A stretch of DNA of 64,000 bases from Pelecanus crispus. Taxonomy: Eukaryota > Chordata > Aves > Pelecaniformes > Pelecanidae. Numbering within the stretch: position 1 is the stretch's first letter; every line of letters starts with the position of its first letter. Below are positions 53,401-62,549 of the stretch, in pieces. The notes under the pieces are model-generated. The model saw nothing but the letters and a program-made list of their open reading frames with translations, had not been told where the DNA came from and did no database searches. The DNA lies in NCBI RefSeq assembly GCF_030463565.1, contig NC_134646.1, forward strand, positions 60,839,710 to 60,903,709. The letters are read 5' to 3'. The translations under genes were made by a program, and so were the position numbers.

Positions 53401-56400
53401 TAGATCAGTATGTTAAATAGCAGTTGCAGCTTGACAAAGCCCCAATTACTGCCCAAGTGTTCTTTTGTAATAGGAAAGAAATACCAAGGAGCTCTTTGCA
53501 GGGAAATAGAAAGAGGTTTTATGGATATTTGCTGGCAGTTTCTTCTGAATACAAGAGCAACACAGGAAAATCTGTAGGGCTGAGTGTTTTCAAACAGGCA
53601 AGGCAGTTCCAAAGGCTAGTTTCATTACTTTAATCCCAGAATATCCTAATATTTTATTACCAAATGGGAAAGTTGTGTGAGTTTTCACAGCACCATGCTG
53701 CCTTACCTTGTCTGTTTTTGACATATCAGAGAAGGGTTGTATGCCAGATTTATGCATATTGTCATATGAATATGAGAACCCAAAGAGAGATCTGAATCTA
53801 GGAGGGTATTCTGGTTATGAAGCTTATGATATGTATAGGGGGAAAGGAGTTCAGGTTTATGACAAAGATTAAAAGATAGCTTGTATAGGTTATCTATAAA
53901 ATCAGTAAAAATGCTGGAGGGAACTTTAGTGGAACAAGTTTATATGGTACAGATACAGTTTACTATCAGTCTCCAGGGTAGGATCCACAGATCTTTTAGT
54001 TCTTTCTACCCTGTTCTTAAAGCCTTCACTAATAGTAGTCTGAATCCCATGCTGCAAGTCAAGGCCATTATTCCTTGTCCTGCCACCAGCAGAGAGAGTG
54101 TGGTGTGGCTTTTTTGGTCATGTTGGGTTTTGGTTTGGTGGTGGGTTGTTGGGGTTTTTTTTTGGTTTTGTTTGTTTTTTAAACCTTCCTTACTGAAAGA
54201 ATCTGGTAGGTTTTGAAGACTATGTTATCTATTTTTTTAATTTTAGAATCTTAGAAGGACAGGTGATGCATGACACTGTAACAGACAGACCTGTGCTGTT
54301 AATAGAAGGATGGTTTTGTCCTTTCAGCTGATGCTTCAAAATAGAGCTTAAGAATATTTTTAGGGAAACAGGCCAATGCAGGTAGAATTTGGATTTTTAT
54401 GGGCTGTGGCTGTAAAGTTCTCTCATATTCTGGGTTTTTTTTCATCTTTGTTTCTTTCTTGATTTTTGGTTTTGCTAAAAGTTGCTTCACGAAGGAATGT
54501 ACTTGTACATTTATAGAAATTGAGGAGGAGTTTTAAGTAACATACTGTAGGAAAGGTTGCTGTCAAACATTTATTTTAATTTATAAGATCTGCTGAGTTT
54601 AAAACTGGGTTCCAAAACTCAGGGAGGAGGTAAAGCTGAAAGACAGTGTTTTCATGTTGGAAGCGGGGGCATGCTTAGTAATGGAGGAACAAGCTTAGTA
54701 TCATTTGAATGACATGACAACAAAAGAATGGTGGTAAGAGTAAGAGATGTGTTTATTAGCTGTGTGAGCTCAACCTCCTCTTGTGTTTTACTGTTAATAT
54801 TCTAATTTGACACATCAAGATTTATCATCCTGTTTTTTCTCTTATATCTCTTTAATGTGTCTGCTGTGTATACTGTGTGTAATGGGTATACTAAATCCTA
54901 CTGGTATGCAATATGGCTGTCCTTCACAATTTTAACTCTAAGGATGCTCAAGTGACATGGAAGAATGGGACACAAAGACCAGTTTTACTAAGGTCATACT
55001 AAGAATCTGTGGCACATCTCCTGGTTCTGTGCTGACATCCTAGAAGTCATTCTCATCCTTTAACAAACCCTATTCCAAAAGTCTAACCTGCAACTTTTTA
55101 TTTCTTCAAACTAAATTTTCTCTTTCGGTTTTGCCAAATGATTATGCTGAGATGTTTCAATTAACTGGGGTTGTATAGTAATTAAAAAAAAAAAAACAAT
55201 TTTGGTGGTATTTCATAGGAATTAGTAGTTCTTAGCTGCGCTAGAAGAAACAAGGAAACCGCGTAGTTGATTTTTTTTTCTTTATATAGGTAAGGTGATA
55301 GATGCAGTTTTGAGTATGCAGAAAGAATAGATCTGCAGCGCTAGGCCTATTTTACATGAGGGATTAAATTCTTATCTGGTATCTAGTTCATTTAAACCAG
55401 ATAAAAGGATTGTGCGTATGTAAAGTAGTTCTTGAGCTCTGTGTCTTTAAACAGGCAGAGCATAAGAGTGCGCTCTTAGGCTCCTCTCAAGTCTTGGCAT
55501 AGGTCTTAAAGCAGCTGCATTATACCGTGGCCTATACGTTGGGGCAGATGGCTTGCAGCCCCTCGTACTGTCCATACTGAGGCAAGTCCTCACTTTGAAG
55601 TGGCCTGGGACTGCTTTGATGAAGAGGTGCTGCCATCTCCGACCTCATCGGTGTGCAGCAGTTTCTGTGCTGCACCTCAGGTCAAGACTGGCAAAATAAG
55701 CAGAGCTGCAAGGCATTTTTCAGTGTTTTAATTTAAAATAATTCAGTAAGCCTAAAATAGTTCAGTAAGCCTTTAAGTGTCAGATTAACGCTTCTCTTTT
55801 CTGATGTTTGTCCTAAGAAAAAAATTGTAGTACTGTGATTATGCAGGGGAACACGTATTGATAGCATTGCATCCTTTCAGAAAGTATTGTTGAGTAATTA
55901 GAAATAAAAGCAGAAAGCACTCAAATGTTTGGTGGGGTTTTTTTCCTTGTGTTTTTCAGATGGTGGTAAAAACCTTCATGGATATGGACCAGGACTCAGA
56001 GGATGAGAAGCAGCAGTATCTCCCATTAGCCTTGCACCTTGCATCTGAATTCTTCCTCAGGAATCCCAATAAAGATGTGCGCCTCCTTGTAGCATGTTGC
56101 TTGGCTGATATCTTTCGTATCTATGCTCCTGAAGCTCCATATACTTCCCATGACAAACTTAAGGTAAAAATGCTTTATAAAATAAAGGCTTTCTTCCTAC
56201 CTCATTCTCTTACTGAGGAAACCCCCCACCCTCCAAAAAAAGCCAAAACCAAACAAAAAAAACCTGAAAACATTTTTTTACTTGCATTTATACTGACGTT
56301 CAGTTTTATTAAAGAGATGTTGCTTTAGTCCTGTGAGTCAGTGTAGTACTTCAAGGGCCAGAGGTGTGTAAGGGAATACTAGATAACCAGCGTCTGTGTT

Positions 56401-59400
56401 GGTGATAGCTTTCTGTCGGTGCCTAAAAAAGACAATTTAATGTTCTCATATCATAAGTTTGTAGATGTGGGTAGATGTCACTACTAAAGGGTTGTATTTT
56501 TACTCTCTGCTGAATCAAGCTTGTAAACACTTTATCATTTTTTGACAGGACATATTCTTGTTTATTACAAGACAATTAAAAGGCTTGGAGGATACGAAGA
56601 GCCCTCAATTTAACAGATACTTTTACTTGTTAGAGGTAACACAATAATTGTAACTTTCAGTAGATTATATTTGCTCTGTAAGCCTAAGAAATGTAATCAG
56701 TCTTTCTCTAGATGTGCCAGTATGCTTGGGAAATTTCTTCTATTCTGTAAATCGCACCAGACTCATTAAAGTTCAATGAGTTGCTTCTTTGAGCAGTTAA
56801 TAATTCTGTTTGCGTTTAATAAGTTCATGTAGCTGGCCTATAGTTGAGGACATGTTAAAACGATTAGTATTTATTAACATTTAGCCTTTGTCTTAGAATT
56901 CTATACACTGTTTTTCATATCGTGCACCCTTAAGGTTATATTACCTCATCAAGAGAGAATTTCAAATGCTGATTAAAATGCAAATCTGCTTATATTGATG
57001 ATGGGAGAAGGAATATAAGATTTTGGTTTAAAAACATTAGAAAAATCTGCTTTTGACAAGAAGCATGGGGGTTTTTATCACTGCATTTAGAAACAGTATC
57101 TTGTTTGTAAACGTTTGATGTTTAAAATTATTGTTTCATAGCATGAAGAAAAAAGTCTAGAAACATGAACTTATTACATTAACAGTTTCTGTCAATCTGC
57201 TTTTATTCATAAGAAATCAGATTATTCTGTATTTAGTTTTTTTCTGGATGTATATTGCAAAGCCTCTTTGTAAAGAGCTCTTTATATGCAAAGCAAGTAT
57301 CCAGTCTCTTCCCCCAGAGGGTTTACAATCTCTTGTGTAATATTTTTCCTCAAATGGAAAAAAAACGTAACTAACGTGATTACATTTATGTGACCTAATG
57401 TGAAGTTGTAATATCCTGAATATCCTGTTTTTGTTTTAGAATTTAGCTTGGGTTAAATCTTACAACATCTGCTTTGAGTTGGAAGATTGCAATGAAATTT
57501 TTATTCAGCTTTTTAGGACTCTTTTTTCAGTTATCAAGTAAGTTGAATTGCTTCAATTATATTAAACTGTCAAAATAGCATCAGTTTCGGGGGTAGACAG
57601 AATCCTTGCATAGTCTACAAATAAATAAGTCTGAATAGAACAAGTCTTTATTCCTCCAAACGAGGAGATACAGGCAAAGCAAAAGAGTGTGAATTACCGA
57701 CAATATGGAAGGGTTTGTGTCTAAAAGTAGATGTGTTATAAAATTTCTTGTCCATGTTACAACAGTATACTTCATTCTGACTCATTTACCTGTGTTTGTT
57801 TTTCCATGGTGGCTGTTTTCTTCTTTTTTGTTTTGTTTCACTTAAAGCAAAGCCAGGGTGCTCTAGGTTTTTGAAGCTTTCTATAAGAGAGGAAAGGCAC
57901 ATAAAATAGTTTTGAGATGTGGAGTATGTAAGGGAGGGCGAACTGGACAGTGTTAGACATTGTTTCTTAACAGTACTGTTAATATTTGTCAGTGTCTGAA
58001 AATTTAGTATTGATAATATTCTTTATCATCTTAGTAATAGCCACAACCAGAAGGTACAAATGCATATGCTGGATTTGATGAGTTCTATCATCATGGAAGG
58101 CGACGGGGTAACTCAGGAGCTGCTGGACTCCATTTTGATTAACCTCATTCCTGCACACAAGGTCTGCAAAGTAAAATATTATAGTAGTATACCATTATAA
58201 CAATAATTTTTATTGCCTTTTGCTTGTTGTTTATCTCTCCACATACTTTAGCCATCAGAACTGTTTTTTTTTTTCCCCAGCCTTGGTAACAGTGGATTGA
58301 AAATTTCCTTTGGGAATTATTTGGTACTGTTCATTAGCTGTGTCTAGATTATTCAGTATCAAGAAATTCTGCTTACTTGCCACCTCAGGAGCTCTGTACT
58401 GAAACAGAAAGTATTTTCAAGCAAATGTAATATGTAATAGGAAAACATTGTATCTTAAGGGTTGTGGGTTGTTGTTGGTTTTGGGTTTTGGGTTTGTTGG
58501 GGTTTTTTTAATTGAAAAGATGTGAAGAATTTTTTTTTATTTAACAAAAAAAAAAAGGGGGGGGGAAGGCTTCTCCAAGACTTCTGCGGTGACTTGCTGC
58601 TTGCCTCAGCTTGCCAGTCAGACTCCCCTCCACCTCCCTAGTTGTTGGGTTTTTTTATTTTCCCCCCAGTATCTCTCCCTAAACTTTTTGTTTAATAAAA
58701 CCTAATTATTACCTGAAGTGTAGTACTTCTCTCTTTTTTTTAAGGTTAGTTGGTTGGTTGCTTTTAGCGCTCCATACTCTTTTATGAGTTCCATAATCTT
58801 TCTGCCATTTGCAGAGTTCAGCATCCCTTTAACTCACTTCTAAGTGTCCCCCACCCCCACTTCCTAGAGGAGCGGTGTGCGAGTCTTTCCGAGCAGATTG
58901 TTGCTGTCATGCAGGCCATCAGTCTTAGCCCATCTGCACAGCTCCTTCGACAGGTTTTTCAGAGACTCCCCCTTTACAGTCAGTTTCATGAACTGTCATT
59001 GATGCTGTCCTTCTGGTTTCATTGTGTGACTTACTACCTGGTCACTGGGTCTGCAGTTGAGCTTTTGAAGTACCTTTACCGTAACGGCTAAATAAATTTG
59101 AAAGGAGAATAAACACAACTCCCTTAGCCATGAAATCAGGGTAAGTGAGATTCAGGCTGGTGTTGCCTTTGCATTGACCAAGAAAATGTCCTTGCTAAAA
59201 CACTTGTGCTTTTTACTGAAACTTGTATGGAGAACAGTAAGTTTCAATTATGAGCTACAGTAAATGAACTGTACTCTGATTACCAAGTATGAGTTTCTGT
59301 TTGGTCATTTATTAATTTAAAATAATGACAAAATTAAGGCAGCTCCATCTATGACTACATAAGTAAACGAGCACGTAAAAGCAGGGATTATTCCTTTGGT

Positions 59401-62400
59401 TACCTAAAGAGGGAGAATTCATGGAAATATATAGCACAGAAGTGACGAAGCCATGGTCATTGTCATTTACCTGTGAAATCTCAGCAACGAGTGTGTAAAA
59501 GTATCATCTGAGGTCAGTTCGCATTCCTTCTGTCATGACAAGGGAATATCATTCTATCAACTCATTTTTACTGAGAGCAACAAGATGATGTCTTATTAAA
59601 ACTGCTAACAGGAAGGGAGGCCTCTTATTCATAACAATAGAAAAAGAGTCCTTTTGAAAATACACTGTTCTTTGTAAGTTGTTTCTAATCAATTACAGGC
59701 AGTAGAGATCAGGAATGGAAATAGAGGAGTGGAGATGTGCATGTCAGGTGCTGGGTGATGCTATTAACAATGGTGGGCATTGCTCTGAGGATGCAAGACC
59801 TGGTAAACCTCGTACAACTGAACAGCGTGTTGTGACTACTTCGTGTGGGCAAAGTAAAAGTGAATATGATCCTTTAGTGTTAACATTGTTAGCTTAATCA
59901 TATAATTTTGCATAATGAAGGAAATCTCAGGCAAGGCTCTGATAAAGAGGTAAACTTGGTGTAAATGTTGGGTTGTACTGCATATTTAGTATCTCTTAGA
60001 GGACTGGTGGCCAGTTCTTACTGGCTCTTGGCCATCAGGACTGAGCAAATAATATGCTGTAGTCAGTGCTCAGTATCATACTTTGGTCAGTATTTTGGTC
60101 TGTTTTAACTTGTTTGTTTCCTGTAGCAACGGAACTTAAACTACTGCTTTACCGTGATAGTTTAAAAAAAAAAAACAAAAAACCCCACACCAAAAACCAA
60201 AAAGCTCTTTTGTCTGCTCTGCCTAGCAGAGTTTGACTGCAGTAATTATGCTTTCCTTTCATGAACAGATCTCCTAGGAAATTCTGTGATTATATTGTTT
60301 GTCCTTAGGTATGTAAATTAGAATCACCATAGCTTGAAAAGCATAGTTTATTTGCTTGTAGAGAACATATAATAACAATACTTTTATGTCCATTGAAAGC
60401 AATTGAATACTAGTCATTCTCTGCTATGACATAATAAAAGTATCAGTGTTTCTAGACTGTTGTGCTTAATGGAAGTCCGTCTTTGTAGAGGAGCTGAAAT
60501 ACATGTTTTGGATAATGTATTCCATTCCTTTTTGGGGGTTTGGGGGTTTTTTTGTTTGGGGTTTGTGGGTTTTTTGTTTGTTTGTTTGTTTGTTTTAAAA
60601 AAAAAAAACCCTCATATTGTGTAAGGCAATACTGTAGTAAAGAAAGGTAAATATACCAGTATGTAGACACGAAATAGAGTCTACCTCAGCATCTAAATTA
60701 TATTCATTTGTACCTCCATTATCAATAAAGTGGCTTTACACTGTTTACACTGTTCTCTCTTTGTGTGCTAATGTGGCTCTCCTCTAGTAAATCCAGGTTT
60801 TCAATAGCAGTATGGTATGTCACATTTTGCTCAGACCATCTATGACATCAAACTCTAGTTCTTTTTATTAACTTTAAAACCAGTGCTATTTAGTGTATAT
60901 TCTTCTTCACACTCTTACTATCAAGGTTATTCCTTAAAAACGTCTATTCTGTATATTTAAAATCAGTATTTTCTTCTGCATACTCTACATCATGGCCAAT
61001 CCAGACCTTCAAGGGTTTTTTTTTCCTCCTAACAGTGATTATTTGTTTATTTAGTAATTATTTATTAATAGTTGTTTATTTTATCAATATATATTTCCTT
61101 TCTAGGCTGTTTTGGTGTTTTGTTCTTTGGGGGTTTTTTGTTTTGTTTTTTTTTTTGTGTTTAGGTGGTTGTTGGTTTGGGTTTGGTTTGGTTCTTTTTA
61201 GCTCTGGTGAGCCTGTCTAGGGGAAAAAAACCCCACAACGTCATTGCAAGAAAACTTTGAAGCTGTATTGGAGATACAAATAAAGTATATTTTCTGTATG
61301 AGGTTGGCAGTCCTTTAGTTTAATACAGACGTACCTGCCAACAAGATTTTAATCATGGTCTGGTTTGGAGAGAAACTGTTCTGGTTTGAATATGAGAAGG
61401 GTTTATACATATCTGCCTGTCTTCTATAATGAGACATCAGTTTAGTGCTATGGTGACTGAGGAGTTATTTGTTTGCGCCTTTGACCATTTGTTTCTCTTC
61501 ACTATCAGTTGATGAACTGTCTTTCGGTTTGTCATCTCATCAGCTAAAAGAACATGACGGAGTCATTCTCAGTGTAGACTTGCCAAATACTGTCTTTCCA
61601 AGAATCATTCATCCTTAGGCTTTACCTGTATTTTGTCTGCAGTCATTTGTAATTTTCGGGGCAATCAGCTAATCCGCCTTCCTTTCTGCCCACCCCCACC
61701 CCCCCCCCACCCCCCCCCAAGCTGCATTAATCCCTAGATGAGATGAGATATTGCATATTGGATTTTGTGCAGATTTGGACAGTCACATTTTTCAGATGTG
61801 CAGTTACATTCCTTATCTTGCCTAAGACTAATAAAAACGATGTTCAGATTTGTTATGTTGCAATCAAACGTTTACTTGGAAAGTTTGCAGCTAACTGCTG
61901 AAGTGTAGGTGCTTTCTGTGGGCTGTCTCAGCATACAGTACAGTCCATGGAGAAGTCAGTGTACAGTTTTACCCTCTAGACAAGGCTGAACTTTGCTACA
62001 GGGTGTACCTTTAATGAGTATGTGAGGGGGAAACAAAACCACATTTAAATAGTAAGTTAGACGAGTTAATTTTTCAGTGGCAAAATATGGCTCACGTTAA
62101 TTATCAAAGTTTGGAGGTGTGGTAATGTTTCTTCAAAATTTTCAATGTGATTGCGCGTGAAAACGTATAGATATGAATGCAATGCTAAAGATAGCAACTG
62201 AAGTGATAAAGTCTTAGAAGAATGTGCAGGAAGTGATGGGTTTGGGTTAGATTTCTTTTAAGTGTTAAAACTTAAACTAGGTTTAAGATTTTTCTAAGTC
62301 TGTAGTTGTGGAATTAACGTAACTGAACTTAGATAGCTTTGAAAACAAATAGATTGGTGGTAAAACATACCTTTCTAAAGTGATGGTCTTTTGAGGTTGG

Positions 62401-62549
62401 GAGAGAAAAGTAGTGTCATCTGAAATAGTTTGTCTCTTTAAAATTTTATTTTTTTTTCTTTATTTCAGAACCTTAATAAACAAGCATTTGATCTTGCAAA
62501 AGTCCTGTTGAAAAGGACTGTCCAGACCATTGAACCGTGTATTGCCAAC
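23370..62549 (+). CDS. PDS5A: PDS5 cohesin-associated factor A, 5' part (exons 2-7, codons 1-239), spliced
   Basis: PDS5A is a large HEAT-repeat protein of the nucleus. It binds the cohesin ring, works with WAPL in release of cohesin from chromatin, and supports sororin and acetylated SMC3 in sister-chromatid cohesion. Six exons join in frame: 23370-23489, 55960-56163, 56549-56635, 57440-57537, 58035-58161 and 62469-62549. All have GT/AG borders. They encode 239 residues nearly identical to the N-terminal HEAT region of vertebrate PDS5A. The N-terminus beginning MDF, and stretches such as [20 protein letters not shown], distinguish it from the paralogue PDS5B (from memory, N-terminus MAHSKTRTNDGK). 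The family protein is about 1,330 residues, so over four fifths of the gene continues beyond the window. No frameshift or premature stop is present. Confidence 0.96.
24921..24941. repeat. poly(C) run, 21 bp
   Basis: Uninterrupted cytosines. The length is likely polymorphic and error-prone in sequencing. Confidence 0.95.
27622..27635. repeat. poly(G) run, 14 bp
   Basis: Uninterrupted guanines in PDS5A intron 2. Confidence 0.95.
29805..29837. repeat. A-run joined to (GA)n
   Basis: About 15 A followed by about seven GA units: a simple repeat. Confidence 0.85.
35759..35983. repeat. 16-bp direct repeats bounding a 193-bp segment
   Basis: AAACTGCACCCTAAGA occurs exactly at 35759-35774 and again at 35968-35983. 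The segment between them (35775-35967) is not similar to any family I recognise and has no poly(A) tail. It could be a short insertion with a target-site duplication, or a segmental slippage product. Confidence 0.6.
45740..45773. repeat. perfect 17-bp tandem duplication
   Basis: GATCTAACTATGCCTGT is repeated head to tail twice without mismatch in PDS5A intron 2. Confidence 0.9.
46977..46994. repeat. poly(C) run, 18 bp
   Basis: Uninterrupted cytosines in PDS5A intron 2. Confidence 0.95.
49181..49252 (+). repeat. T/G-rich tract with (TTTG)n, weak hairpin
   Basis: GTTGTTGTTG and TTTGTTTGTTTG runs lead into AAAGCAAACAAAACC, which can pair imperfectly with the upstream GGTTTTTGTTTG. It is one of several similar tracts in this gene. 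Confidence 0.6.
52141..52159. repeat. poly(T) run, 19 bp
   Basis: Uninterrupted thymines. It could be the tail of an antisense retroposed fragment, but no body is recognised beside it. Confidence 0.9.
54116..54182 (+). repeat. T/G-rich tract with repeated G-runs
   Basis: Repeated GGG/GGGG clusters separated by T-runs on the sense strand. Several G-runs within 50 bases make a G-quadruplex possible. Confidence 0.6.
55735..55772. repeat. 19-bp tandem duplication upstream of exon 3
   Basis: AAAATAATTCAGTAAGCCT is followed directly by a copy with one A-to-G change. It ends about 190 bp before the exon 3 acceptor and each unit contains a CAG. Confidence 0.85.
55960..56163 (+). CDS. PDS5A: PDS5A exon 3 (codons 41-108)
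   Basis: 68 codons between TTTTTCAG and GTAAAA, phase 0 at both ends. It begins with an internal ATG ([12 protein letters not shown]), contains the highly conserved [20 protein letters not shown] block of the Pds5 N-terminal HEAT region, and ends HDKLK. An open frame reads on into the intron to 56328, but the donor and the family sequence show the exon ends here. Confidence 0.97.
56164..56548 (+). other. PDS5A: PDS5A intron 3 (385 bp)
   Basis: Short intron from GTAAAA to TTTTGACAG, with an A/C-rich tract near 56220-56270. Nothing else is recognised. Confidence 0.95.
56549..56635 (+). CDS. PDS5A: PDS5A exon 4 (codons 109-137)
   Basis: 29 codons, phase 0 at both ends, from [17 protein letters not shown] to NRYFYLLE. 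The donor is GTAACA. The sequence is nearly invariant between PDS5A and PDS5B. Confidence 0.97.
56636..57439 (+). other. PDS5A: PDS5A intron 4 (804 bp)
   Basis: AT-rich intron from GTAACA to TTGTTTTAG. Nothing else is recognised. Confidence 0.95.
57440..57537 (+). CDS. PDS5A: PDS5A exon 5 (codons 138-169, plus two bases of 170)
   Basis: 98 bp encoding [20 protein letters not shown] through RTLFSVI. It ends within an Asn codon (AA|T) before the consensus donor GTAAGT. The [10 protein letters not shown] wording matches PDS5A rather than PDS5B. Confidence 0.97.
57538..58034 (+). other. PDS5A: PDS5A intron 5 (497 bp)
   Basis: AT-rich intron from GTAAGT to TCATCTTAG. Nothing else is recognised. 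Confidence 0.95.
58035..58161 (+). CDS. PDS5A: PDS5A exon 6 (end of codon 170 to 212)
   Basis: The first base completes Asn170. It then reads [19 protein letters not shown] through LINLIPAHK, and phase is 0 at the end. The donor GTCTGC departs from consensus at +3 and +5, so it is the weakest donor of the set. That could allow alternative processing into the downstream candidate exon at 58870. Confidence 0.97.
58459..58510 (+). repeat. T/G-rich tract with repeated G-runs
   Basis: GGG runs separated by TTGTTG and TTTT on the sense strand, followed by A- and G-homopolymers at about 58545-58565. Confidence 0.6.
58870..59091 (+). other. candidate alternative 3'-terminal exon of PDS5A
   Basis: A pyrimidine-rich run (CCCCCACCCCCACTTCC) ends in TAGAG. 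Splicing at the second AG (58868-58869) would join exon 6 in frame and keep 73 codons open, from [13 protein letters not shown] to LLKYLYRNG, before TAA at 59089-59091. AATAAA occurs at the stop and again near 59108. Using the first AG instead gives a stop after 44 codons. The residues match no family I know. The segment is GC-richer than its surroundings. It may be an unannotated short isoform or a chance open frame. Confidence 0.3.
60529..60610 (+). repeat. T/G-rich tract with (TTTG)n and A-run
   Basis: GGGGG, GGGG and GGG clusters, then about five TTTG units, then about 12 A. Confidence 0.75.
61109..61198 (+). repeat. T/G-rich tract
   Basis: GGGGG, GG and GGG clusters between T-runs on the sense strand, followed at 61219 by GGGGAAAAAAACCCC. 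Confidence 0.6.
61689..61718. repeat. C-rich homopolymer-like run
   Basis: Cytosine runs interrupted by single A bases. Confidence 0.9.
62469..62549 (+). CDS. PDS5A: PDS5A exon 7 (codons 213-239)
   Basis: 27 codons, phase 0 at both ends, from [17 protein letters not shown] to IEPCIAN, between TTTATTTCAG and GTATGT. The Pro-Cys after TIE differs from human PDS5A as remembered (Ala-Cys) but is compatible with the family. The frame reads on into intron 7 by chance. Confidence 0.97.

Larger units (their letters stand above)
23490..55959 (+). other. PDS5A: PDS5A intron 2 (about 32.5 kb)
   Basis: AT-rich intron with donor GTGAGA and acceptor TTTTTCAG. No nested gene, RNA gene or intact transposon was recognised on either strand. 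It holds homopolymers (listed separately), two short tandem duplications, a possible insertion bounded by direct repeats at 35759-35983, and T/G-rich tracts. Open frames inside it are short and unrelated to known proteins. Regulatory elements common in long first introns cannot be detected from one sequence. Confidence 0.9.
58162..62468 (+). other. PDS5A: PDS5A intron 6 (about 4.3 kb)
   Basis: The intron contains T/G-rich tracts at 58459-58510, 60529-60610 and 61109-61198, a C-rich run at 61689-61718, and one candidate alternative terminal exon at 58870-59091. The acceptor is TTTATTTCAG after a long T-run. No RNA gene or intact transposon is recognised. Confidence 0.9.

Noticed and set aside
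53881..54216. 111-codon + strand frame in intron 2
   Set aside because: Its C-terminal third is translation of a T/G-rich simple tract, and the rest has no similarity to known proteins.
55960..56328. 122-codon frame starting at exon 3
   Set aside because: It is exon 3 plus chance read-through into intron 3. The donor at 56164 and the family sequence end the exon at 56163.
59715..59897. Short frame with an ARPGKPRTT motif, reminiscent of mariner-type transposases
   Set aside because: Only a few residues resemble the family, there is no catalytic triad, and no terminal inverted repeats are seen.
23370..62549. Assignment to the paralogue PDS5B
   Set aside because: The N-terminus begins MDF rather than the PDS5B form, and paralogue-specific residues in exons 3 and 5 ([21 protein letters not shown]) match PDS5A.
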